Source: a virus. Taken from it: a DNA stretch of 24,259 nt. The position numbers and the translations under genes were made by a program. Shown here piece after piece: positions 15,973 through 22,568 of this stretch. Under the pieces are notes generated by a model. It saw nothing but the letters and a program-made list of their open reading frames with translations. It was not told the DNA's origin and searched no databases. Where the stretch lies: IMG/VR virus record IMGVR_UViG_3300047472_000453, positions 1 through 24,259 of that record. One strand, given 5' to 3'. Within the stretch, counting starts at the first letter, position 1, and every line of letters begins with the position of its first letter.

Positions 15973-17598
15973 TTACGCCGTCGGCGCGATGTTGGTGATC
16001 ACGCCCGCGGCGAACGGCGCGTAGACCGCCAGCGCTTCCTGCGCGTAGACGCCATAATCCTGCTGGCGCGTCACCTTAGGCCACATCTGGGTGTAATAAT
16101 CCTTGCGGGTCAGCATCTCGGCCACCAGCGGAGTTTCGTTCGAGACATACCAGGCCGGCAATTTCTCCGCCCACGCCAGGATCGTGCCGGGCGCCAGATT
16201 GGGGTGGATCTTGACCGGGATCTTGGTGCCGCCATCGGGCGTGTAGGGGTTGAAGTAGAAAGCGACCGCGCCGTTCGCGGTCAGGCGATATCCGTCGCCC
16301 CCATCCGCCTGCGCCTCATATTTGAGCAAAGGCGAAGTCGCGTTGGACAGGACCAGCTTGGTGATCGATTTCAGCTCCTGCGAGCTGACATAGATCACCG
16401 TCGGGCTGATCCGGTAATTGTCCCACATCGATTTGAGCATCGTGTCGATCTCGGTGACCGAACCGATGCCCGACGCGGTCAGCTGGGTGCCGGTGCCCGC
16501 GGTGCCCGACGGCAGGCATGCGAAATAGCTGTTGGCGCCGGCATTCAGGTACGCCGTCGTCATCAGTCCGTCGAAGGCGAGGCCGCTGTTGCTCGAATAA
16601 TCGGTGGTAATCACGGTCGCCGCCTGGCGGCTGCCCGTGAGCGGGGCCGCGAAGCTGGCTGAGTTGATCGTGGTGATTGCCTGCAAGGTCTCATTGCCGG
16701 TCGTGCCGACATACCAGGCATAAGCGACCGCCCCCGTGACTGGCGCGACGGTGGCAAACAGGGTCTGGCCGAGCGTAGCTGCCTGGGTGGTCGCCGTCGA
16801 TTTGTTGGAGGCGCCGCCGTTCAGCGTGAAGGTACTTCCATCCGCCGACGCCACGCTCTGCGTCGTCGCAACGCCCGCGCTAAGGGTCGACTGCATGTAG
16901 CCGAGCTGGGTCAGCGCGACGACGATCACCGAATATGTCGCGGCGGGCAGGGTCGCGCCCGATCCGGAGGCCGACAAAGTCGGGGCGGCCGGGTTGCCGA
17001 GTGACAGCGAATTGTTGCCGGCAAGAATGCCAGCCTCTTCCTTCACCATCGCCTTCAGCATCAGCCGCAGCTGGACCATCGAATTCTCGTCCTCGAACCC
17101 TTCGGATGCGTACATCGCCTCCTCGGTGATCGAATCCTCCTCGCCGATCGTCGCGTAAGAGAGCGTCTTGTTGACGAGGCTGTAGGTCATGCGGCCGGCG
17201 CGCTTGCCCTCGGGGACAAACGGCGTCCAATTGTAGCCGGATCCCGTGAGCGCGGTGATCGCCTTGTAGCGCAGGGCATCGCCCGGATTCTTGCGCTGGT
17301 TGCGCGGGATGGCGTTGCGCAGCGGGGTGAGGGTGGGGAACAGGTTCAGCGCGGGCGCGCGCAGATCATAATAGGTCAGCCCGGTGCCGAGCGTGACCGT
17401 CTTCGCCAGATCCTCCGATCCATCATAGAATTGGTCGCCGCTCATCGGATTGCCGAGCGTCGCCTTCAGCAGGTCGAGTGTCTCGTTGGCGCGGTTGAAG
17501 GTGAGGAAGCCGTGGCGTTTGTCGTCGGCATTCTGGACGCCGTTGATATCGAGCATGAGCCGGTCGGCAAACACCGACCGCGGAGTGAGGGCTGTCAT
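15973..17598 (-). CDS. Major capsid protein (HK97 fold) with inserted beta domain, 541 aa
   Basis: The ATG has GGAGAA upstream. The N-terminal ~200 residues (FLTFNRANETLDLLKATLG, RYKAITALTGSGYN, TYSLVNKTLSYATIGEEDSI, MLKAMVKEEAGILAGNN) and residues 335-541 (DGLMTTAYLNAG, SPTVIYVSSQELKSITKLV, KIHPNLAPGTILAWAEKLPAWY, QQDYGVYAQEALAVYAP) fit an HK97-type coat protein. Between them, about residues 201-328, is a Ser/Thr/Ala-rich beta insertion with PAAPTLSASGSG and ATYSVIVVALTQLG, resembling Ig/FN3-like surface domains. There is no long N-terminal scaffold, which fits the long C-terminus of the preceding protease. A terminator-like hairpin lies just upstream. Confidence 0.9.
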   Translation of the reverse strand: MTALTPRSVFADRLMLDINGVQNADDKRHGFLTFNRANETLDLLKATLGNPMSGDQFYDGSEDLAKTVTLGTGLTYYDLRAPALNLFPTLTPLRNAIPRNQRKNPGDALRYKAITALTGSGYNWTPFVPEGKRAGRMTYSLVNKTLSYATIGEEDSITEEAMYASEGFEDENSMVQLRLMLKAMVKEEAGILAGNNSLSLGNPAAPTLSASGSGATLPAATYSVIVVALTQLGYMQSTLSAGVATTQSVASADGSTFTLNGGASNKSTATTQAATLGQTLFATVAPVTGAVAYAWYVGTTGNETLQAITTINSASFAAPLTGSRQAATVITTDYSSNSGLAFDGLMTTAYLNAGANSYFACLPSGTAGTGTQLTASGIGSVTEIDTMLKSMWDNYRISPTVIYVSSQELKSITKLVLSNATSPLLKYEAQADGGDGYRLTANGAVAFYFNPYTPDGGTKIPVKIHPNLAPGTILAWAEKLPAWYVSNETPLVAEMLTRKDYYTQMWPKVTRQQDYGVYAQEALAVYAPFAAGVITNIAPTA

Positions 17599-17614
17599 GA
17601 AGCTTTCTCCAATG

Positions 17615-17642
17615 AAAAAGCCGCCCGGATGAGGAGCGGCTT
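17615..17642 (-). terminator. Rho-independent terminator between protease and capsid genes
   Basis: On the minus strand AAGCCGC (17642-17636) and GCGGCTT (17624-17618) form a 7-bp GC-rich stem with an 11-base loop, running into TTTTT (17619-17615). It lies 17 bases before the capsid ATG, after the protease stop, so it would stop or attenuate late transcription just before the most abundant protein unless antitermination or RNA processing acts there. Confidence 0.65.
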
Positions 17643-17683
17643 CGGGAATATCGGGTGGTGTTCGGTGGGCAGGATTTAGAAGA

Positions 17684-18745
17684 TCACCGCATGGACGCGC
17701 CGACGCTGGCGAGAATTGCGGCCTGTTTGACCGGTCCGTTGGGGAGCGCCGCGATCCGTTCGGCCAGTGTCTCGCCGCGCTCGGCTGGCGCAGCGGCCTT
17801 CTCCATCGCGATCAACTGGCCCCGGGCGGGTTGCGGCTGGCGGCGCAACGTCTCGAGCTCGGCCAGCGCTTTGCCCAGACGCTCGGTCAGCGCCTCGACG
17901 CGCGGCGCAGACTCCGCGACCGCCTTGGCCAGCCGATCGCGATCCGCGGCGATCGCCGCGAACACGTCCTTTTCCACCGGCGTGCAAACAGCGCCAAGGC
18001 AAACCGCGTGGTCATGGATCGCCTGGATCATGTCGACATCGGAAGGCGCGTCGTCGACTGCCGGCGCGTCGGACGGGGACGGAGCATCCGTGGTCTCTGC
18101 AATTTTCGCCAGCGCCTCCCCGGCATTTTCCGCGATCAGTTCGGCACGCGCCCTGGCGACGAAATCATTGCGTCGGCTGGCCTTGCCCGCCGCGCGCGCC
18201 AGTTGGCCGGCGCGATCCAGCGTTGCCGCGTTACCGGGCTCATAGGCCTTGGCCAGCAGGAAGCGCACCGGCTCCTCCGCACCGTCAGCCTTGATCATCG
18301 TGAAGGTCGCCGCCGGATTGCACGGCACATCGACGATCGAAAGCTCGCGAATATCGGCGGTGTAGCGCTTGACCGCGCCATCCTGCCAACGCTTCGCATA
18401 GCGACCGCCTGGACTGAAGCCGGTATAGACGCCTTCCTCGACCTTGCGCCATTCGTCGTCGTCGACGATCTTCGCGACGAAGCCGACTTTCCTCAGATCG
18501 TCGTCGAAGCTGATGTCGACCAGCTTGCCGCACGCATTGCGGCCATGCTGTGCGCGGATATTGCCGAAGCTCTTGCCGTCCGATGCCTTGGCGATCTCGC
18601 TCGACCAGCTCTCGATATTGGGTCGGCTGCTGGTATAATCGAATACTTCGCCGGCGCGATCCGGGGTCTCGTCGAAAGAGCCGTAGACGAGCCGCCGGGC
18701 GGCATCGGCTTTGGCAAGCGGGATGAAGAGGGCCAGACGGTCCAT
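17684..18745 (-). CDS. Prohead protease with C-terminal scaffold-like domain, 353 aa
   Basis: The ATG at 18745 is chosen because AGGAG lies 7 bases upstream; the TTG two codons earlier has none at a suitable spacing. The protease part (1-165) resembles XkdF-like/HK97-type prohead serine proteases: GSFDETPDRAGEVFDY, His67 in IRAQHG, and Ser136 in RELSIVDVPCNPAA. The remaining ~190 residues are a long, acidic, Ala-rich helical region with a coiled coil (260-305), likely an internal scaffold. It cuts scaffold and capsid during prohead maturation. It lies directly before the capsid gene but is separated from the portal gene by three cargo genes and a short leader ORF. Confidence 0.85.
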   Translation of the reverse strand: MDRLALFIPLAKADAARRLVYGSFDETPDRAGEVFDYTSSRPNIESWSSEIAKASDGKSFGNIRAQHGRNACGKLVDISFDDDLRKVGFVAKIVDDDEWRKVEEGVYTGFSPGGRYAKRWQDGAVKRYTADIRELSIVDVPCNPAATFTMIKADGAEEPVRFLLAKAYEPGNAATLDRAGQLARAAGKASRRNDFVARARAELIAENAGEALAKIAETTDAPSPSDAPAVDDAPSDVDMIQAIHDHAVCLGAVCTPVEKDVFAAIAADRDRLAKAVAESAPRVEALTERLGKALAELETLRRQPQPARGQLIAMEKAAAPAERGETLAERIAALPNGPVKQAAILASVGASMR

Positions 18746-18824
18746 CGGCAAGCTCCTGTAGCGATGTTGATAGGGTGCCGCGCTGCCCTTGGCCGCGGGC
18801 GAAGATGGTGGATCGCCGTAGCGA

Positions 18825-19736
18825 TCAGGCGGTGCGGCGCCGGTCCTGGACGATTGCGCGACGGCGCAGGAAGCCGATCAGCCCGAAGCCGATGATGAAG
18901 CTCATCCAGCTCGCGGGCTCGGGCACGGGCGAAACTGGCGGTGTAAGCGAGCCGGATGGCTGGCTCGATCCTGTATTCGCCGGCGGAGGCGGAGGCGCCT
19001 GGAAGATCACCGGCGGCACCGACGGTGCGGTAACGGCAGGGGATGGCGTCGGTGGCGTGGGCGGCGACGGATCCGGGGTTGCGGTCAGGGTCAGGGCTGG
19101 TGCCGGCGTGCTGTCGGGCGCCGGCGACGTGGGCGTGCTCGTGACGGGTGCGGAGATGATTGCGCTCTCCGGCGTCTCATGCGGTTCGGTCGTTTTGGTG
19201 AACAGGCTGCTTTGCGGGCTGCCGGGGGTAAGGATGAACGGCCCCCAGGCACCGATGCTTTGAATGGCCGAAAGCTTCGCCCAAACCGGCGACACATCCA
19301 TCGTCCGATAAGCCAGCGCCGGTAGAGCGCCGATCGGCTTCACCGCTCCGATCGCGGTGACCGAGATCGGCAGATTATGCGGTGCGTCCGACGCGACCGC
19401 CAACATGCGCTGCCAGGCTTCGTCGCCCGGATCCTGTGCAATGAGCATTGACGGATAAACGGGCACTTCGGGCGCGCCGGATTCAGATGCGGGTGCGGAG
19501 GAGCCGTCGAGATGGATGGAAACGCCCCGCGCCGGTGTGTTTTCCTTGTGCGTGAACGGCCCGATGTGGAGGGTCGCTGCCGATGCCACCGCGATCAGGC
19601 TCATCGCCAGCACGACGCCGCCTGACAGGATCGCGCTGCGAACCATGCCGATCATTTCGATATCCGGCGCGGCGATCCCGCCGGTTACTACCGGCGGACC
19701 AAGAAGGTGGGCCGGCAGGTCCTCCATCTGCTCCAT
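18825..19736 (-). CDS. Proline-rich PEP-CTERM protein (cargo gene), 303 aa
   Basis: The C-terminus has the sorting signal VPEPASW (271-277), a hydrophobic helix (about 276-290) and RRR (291-293), the PEP-CTERM tripartite signal processed by exosortase in Gram-negative bacteria. A second hydrophobic segment at 33-54 (SAILSGGVVLAMSLIAVASA) is a signal peptide or anchor preceded by about 30 residues; starting at Met28 or Met31 would give a cleaner signal peptide. Residues 190-270 are Pro/Ser/Thr-rich, probably a cell-wall or surface spacer. No catalytic domain is recognised. It is a host-type surface protein, unusual inside a phage head module, and is preceded by a CtrA-type box. Identity of the sorting signal is strong; function is unknown. 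Confidence 0.85.
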   Translation of the reverse strand: MEQMEDLPAHLLGPPVVTGGIAAPDIEMIGMVRSAILSGGVVLAMSLIAVASAATLHIGPFTHKENTPARGVSIHLDGSSAPASESGAPEVPVYPSMLIAQDPGDEAWQRMLAVASDAPHNLPISVTAIGAVKPIGALPALAYRTMDVSPVWAKLSAIQSIGAWGPFILTPGSPQSSLFTKTTEPHETPESAIISAPVTSTPTSPAPDSTPAPALTLTATPDPSPPTPPTPSPAVTAPSVPPVIFQAPPPPPANTGSSQPSGSLTPPVSPVPEPASWMSFIIGFGLIGFLRRRAIVQDRRRTA

Positions 19737-19846
19737 CGATCGGGTCTCTCACAAAAACGCGACTGCACCATGCGGGCTATCATCCCGCTACTCCCGGAAC
19801 CGCAGCCAAGCTGATTCCCGAGGTCCGTTAACGATGGGTAATAAGA

Positions 19847-19862
19847 GTTAAAGACTCATTAA
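19847..19862 (-). promoter_or_regulatory. CtrA-type box TTAATGAGTCTTTAAC
   Basis: The minus strand reads TTAA-N7-TTAAC, the full consensus of the alphaproteobacterial cell-cycle regulator CtrA, 111 bases before the PEP-CTERM gene. Weak -35-like TTGTCC (19868-19863) and -10-like TCTTAT (19846-19841) flank it. Binding is not shown by sequence alone. Confidence 0.5.
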
Positions 19863-19892
19863 GGACAAGCCCGAATGCGTTAATGGCGACGA

Positions 19893-20126
19893 TCAGTCGA
19901 TCAATTCGCCACCCTCGCCCGCTTCCGTGTCACCGATGTCCTTCTTCTTCTCGATATTCTCGATCGCAGCCCGCTGCGCGGGATCGAGCAGCACCGCGAA
20001 AGCGAAACCGATCGCCATCGTCACGCTGGCCATGCGCCCTTTGCTCGATTTCTTGACTGCGCTGATCGCGAACGGCATCGCAATGGCAAGCAGCAAAGCC
20101 AGCACGGCCGCGACGAGCCACTTCAT
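19893..20126 (-). CDS. Small two-helix membrane protein, 77 aa
   Basis: The ATG at 20126 overlaps the stop of a 26-codon ORF (ATGA), which explains its modest SD (AAGG). Two hydrophobic segments at about residues 3-24 and 34-50, separated by KKSSKGR, are followed by a charged C-terminus (ENIEKKKDIGDTEAGEGGELID, split by acidic turns). The size and topology could suit a holin, but there is no lysis gene beside it and the context is cargo-like. It looks like a conserved host-type membrane protein; no family is named with confidence. Confidence 0.68.
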   Translation of the reverse strand: MKWLVAAVLALLLAIAMPFAISAVKKSSKGRMASVTMAIGFAFAVLLDPAQRAAIENIEKKKDIGDTEAGEGGELID

Positions 20127-20203
20127 CGGCCTTGCCCCTGCGATGCAGGACCGTGACGACGCAGCGTCGGCAGGTCTTCTTCGACCATGATCTTGCAGTG
20201 CAT
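20123..20203 (-). CDS. 26-aa leader-like small ORF
   Basis: GGAGGT lies 6 bases before ATG 20203, a better ribosome site than most genes here. The peptide begins MHCKIMVEEDL and ends GQGR. Its stop overlaps the ATG of the 77-aa membrane protein gene (ATGA), so the two are probably translationally coupled. It is an unannotated-type small protein or a leader controlling the downstream gene. Confidence 0.55.
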   Translation of the reverse strand: MHCKIMVEEDLPTLRRHGPASQGQGR

Positions 20204-20277
20204 TGCCCCACCTCCGCATTGGAAATGGTGACCGATCGGCTGATCGCAACGCAGCGACCATCGAGAGGCCGATGGCT

Positions 20278-20306
20278 GTGACATTTTGGCGCCAGCTGGC
20301 TAGAAC
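20278..20306 (+). promoter_or_regulatory. Promoter of the NYN gene with palindrome in the spacer
   Basis: GTGACA (20278-20283) and TAGAAC (20301-20306) are separated by 17 bases, a good sigma70-type match. The last ten spacer bases are the perfect palindrome GCCAGCTGGC (20291-20300), abutting the -10, a typical repressor position. Confidence 0.5.
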
Positions 20307-20355
20307 GGGCGGTGGCCAATTATCGTAGACGCCTGTTGCCGATCGAAGGACGCCG

Positions 20356-21165
20356 ATGAACGCCGATACGCTCCCCAACAACGCCCCCAATCGTCGCATC
20401 GCTCTGCTCATTGACGCGGACAATGTATCGCATGGGCATATCGCAGCCATGCTGGCCGAGCTGTCGAAATACGGCACCGCCAATATCCGGCGGGCCTATG
20501 GCGATTGGGGCAGCAGCGGCCTCAAAGGCTGGAAGGGCAAATTGCTCGATTTCGCGATCCGGCCGATCCAGCAATTCAGCTATACGGCCGGCAAGAACGC
20601 GACCGATATCGCGCTCGTCATCGATGCGATGGAATTGCTCTACACCCAGAAACTGGATGCCTTCTGTATCGCATCGAGCGACGGCGATTTCACGCCGTTG
20701 ATCATGCAGCTTAAGGCCAATGGCCAAGACGTTTACGGCTTTGGCGAGCGCAAGACGCCGTCCCCGTTCGTCAATGCCTGCACGACTTTCCTCTATCTCG
20801 ACAGTATCGAGGAGGGGGCCGCGCCTGCGCCAGTCGGCGAGCCGGTTGTGAAACCGAAACCCAAGGCAAAAGCTAAAGCGGCGAACACCTCTCCGTCCAA
20901 ATCCCTCGCGATGGATGCCAAATTGATCGCCATCTTGCGCGGTGCGGTGGAAGCCGTGGCGTATGACGATGGTTGGGCCTCGATGGCGGCTGCCGGTAGC
21001 GCGGCCAAGCGGCAGGCCCCGATCGATCCACGCAATTATGGCGCCAAGAATTTCCCTCGCCTGTTCGAGGCGACGGGCCTGTTCGAAATCTTCAAGGCGG
21101 AGAGTGGCCAGAGTTACGTTGCCGACAAGAGCAACAAGGATCGGGCGAAGGAGCCCTTGCTCTAG
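20356..21165 (+). CDS. NYN-domain putative RNase with C-terminal OST-HTH/LOTUS domain, 269 aa
   Basis: The ATG has AAGGA 6 bases upstream. Residues 14-150 form a NYN (PIN-like, LabA/DUF88) nuclease domain: IALLIDADNVSHG with Asp20 and Asp22, NATDIALVIDAM with Asp84 and Asp90, and ASSDGDFTPLI with Asp109 and Asp111, the metal-binding acidic residues of the family. A Pro/Lys/Ala linker (157-178) leads to a C-terminal domain (about 185-260) with AILRGAVEAV and GAKNFPRLFEATGLFEI, typical of OST-HTH/LOTUS RNA-binding modules. It probably cleaves RNA. It is on the opposite strand to the phage late genes, with its own promoter, and so is likely expressed in the lysogen. Such proteins are also common as chromosomal genes in this group. 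Confidence 0.9.
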   Translation: MNADTLPNNAPNRRIALLIDADNVSHGHIAAMLAELSKYGTANIRRAYGDWGSSGLKGWKGKLLDFAIRPIQQFSYTAGKNATDIALVIDAMELLYTQKLDAFCIASSDGDFTPLIMQLKANGQDVYGFGERKTPSPFVNACTTFLYLDSIEEGAAPAPVGEPVVKPKPKAKAKAANTSPSKSLAMDAKLIAILRGAVEAVAYDDGWASMAAAGSAAKRQAPIDPRNYGAKNFPRLFEATGLFEIFKAESGQSYVADKSNKDRAKEPLL

Positions 21166-21194
21166 GCAAGCCCGATCGATCAGGTTGGGCTTGC
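21166..21194. terminator. Possible bidirectional terminator stem between convergent genes
   Basis: GCAAGCCC (21166-21173) pairs perfectly with GGGCTTGC (21187-21194) over a 13-base loop. It begins right after the NYN stop and overlaps the last codons of the portal gene. It lacks a T-run, so termination is plausible only as a weak or Rho-assisted event. Confidence 0.4.
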
Positions 21195-22511
21195 AATCTC
21201 TCCAGATGGTACCGCCCCGGCCGCCGTATAGTTTATCGGCCGCGCGCCGGCGCCATCCGGCAGTGGATCGTCCCCGTTGCGATCACGCACCTCATCGATG
21301 CTGAGCGATCCGTTGCGCAGCCGCCGGTCCTCGATCTGCGATTTGATGTCGGGATCGAATTCGCGGTCCTCGATCCACGTGAATTCCAGATCGGGGCGCC
21401 CATAATCCTCGGCGAGGATGCGGTTCATCAGCCGGCGGACGAAGGCCATGATATTGGCCAGTCCCGCCGCCTCGGCTGCAGCGTGATCGCTTTGCGCGGA
21501 TCCCTGGCCCAGCCCCTGCTGCTTGAGAAACGGCGTGGGCGAGGTCGAGAAGGTGAAGCAGATCAGGCGGATCAGCCATTCGTCGAACATGTCCTGCAGC
21601 GGGGGCTGGCCGATCGGGTTCCATTTGAAGCCGGATGGCAGGAATTGCGCGATCCGGCGGTTTTCCACGCCCGCCGATGTCAGGTTGTTCCAGCGCGTCT
21701 CGACCTGCGCCACCTGATCGGGCTGGACGCCCTCGGGCGCCTCGAAGAAGCCGTCGCTTAGATTGCCGTCGCGGAAATACGCCTTCTGGCTCCGCATCCG
21801 ATCGATCGACGTCTCGACGATGTTCACGATCATCTCGACCCGGCTGAAGCCATAGGCATGATCGGCGCGCGGATTTTGCGGGTAATACAGCAGTTCGTCG
21901 CTGGTATAATCGACCGCCGGCACGCCCTTCAGGATTTGCTGATAACCGGGCAAAGGCGGGGCAGGGCGGCGGCCGCTGGCATCGAGCAGCACCTTGATCG
22001 TCGCGCCGTCGAGCAGTTCGAACGTATAAGGCCGGCCGGTCACGTCGCGGCGGCGATAGATCGAGGTCGCATCAAGCACGAACAATTGCTCGAGCAGCAT
22101 GCGCGACCATTGCGCCCAATCGTGGACGCGATCGGGATATTCGAGCTGCGCCTGGATCGCCGCCACCGCCGGATCGACCGCCCCGCGCAGATGCCCGGCT
22201 TTCTCGCGCGGCTTGATCGCCCACTCCAGCGTTTCGAATTTGTCCTTCTGCCCTTCCATCACCATCCGCAGCAGATCGCTGTTGCGTGCGAGCCGCTTGA
22301 GCTTCTCGAACCCGACCGGCTCCTCGGAGCGCGGGGTCAGGTTGAGATTGAACCCGACCGGATAATCATATTGCCGCCCCGCCACCTCGGGCGGCGCCAT
22401 CGGTGCCATCGGATCGAGCGGGCCGAACCAATTGGCCGGGGCGTTGCCGGTAAAAGCATATTTCACCGCGACGAGCGCGCGCGCGATCATGCCCTGCGGA
22501 TCAGCAGCCAT
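21180..22511 (-). CDS. Phage portal protein, 443 aa
   Basis: The ATG has AAAGGAGG upstream. The protein shows the portal pattern: N-terminal LARNSDLLRMVMEGQKDKFE (about 74-93) and WAIKPREK, the wing/stem region WSRMLLEQLFVLDATSIY (about 134-151), PYTFELLDGATIKVLLD, YGFSRVEMIVN, then the clip and crown with DMFDEWLIRLICFTF and ADHAA-type residues, and a C-terminal RNGSLSIDEVRDRNGDDPLP commonly seen in portals. It forms the dodecameric ring at one capsid vertex through which terminase pumps DNA. It follows the large terminase, as expected. Downstream the late operon is interrupted by the convergent NYN gene and other cargo. Confidence 0.9.
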   Translation of the reverse strand: MAADPQGMIARALVAVKYAFTGNAPANWFGPLDPMAPMAPPEVAGRQYDYPVGFNLNLTPRSEEPVGFEKLKRLARNSDLLRMVMEGQKDKFETLEWAIKPREKAGHLRGAVDPAVAAIQAQLEYPDRVHDWAQWSRMLLEQLFVLDATSIYRRRDVTGRPYTFELLDGATIKVLLDASGRRPAPPLPGYQQILKGVPAVDYTSDELLYYPQNPRADHAYGFSRVEMIVNIVETSIDRMRSQKAYFRDGNLSDGFFEAPEGVQPDQVAQVETRWNNLTSAGVENRRIAQFLPSGFKWNPIGQPPLQDMFDEWLIRLICFTFSTSPTPFLKQQGLGQGSAQSDHAAAEAAGLANIMAFVRRLMNRILAEDYGRPDLEFTWIEDREFDPDIKSQIEDRRLRNGSLSIDEVRDRNGDDPLPDGAGARPINYTAAGAVPSGEIASPT

Positions 22512-22536
22512 GGGGCCTCCTTTTTCTGTATTTCCA

Positions 22537-22555
22537 CCCGAACTCTCCGTTCGGG
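22537..22555. repeat. Hairpin between terminase and portal genes
   Basis: CCCGAAC (22537-22543) and GTTCGGG (22549-22555) pair perfectly around TCTCC. It lies just after the terminase stop and before the portal SD. No T-run follows, so it is not a classical terminator. Confidence 0.55.
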
Positions 22556-22568
22556 GAGGATGCAGGGC

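Noticed and set aside
18811-18826. Small stem GATCGC/GCGATC near the end of the PEP-CTERM gene as a terminator
   Set aside because: Only 6 pairs, no T-run, and it overlaps the stop codon; likely chance.
17831-18895. Plus-strand open frame of 354 codons opposite the protease
   Set aside because: No SD or domain is seen, and the minus strand encodes a clear prohead protease.
19893-20126. Holin role for the 77-aa two-helix protein
   Set aside because: Topology fits, but there is no endolysin or spanin nearby and the gene lies among cargo genes far from a lysis position.
19893-20483. 196-aa minus-strand protein across the NYN promoter region
   Set aside because: The extra N-terminus overlaps the NYN gene and has shadow composition; the ATG at 20126 coupled to a small ORF is better supported.
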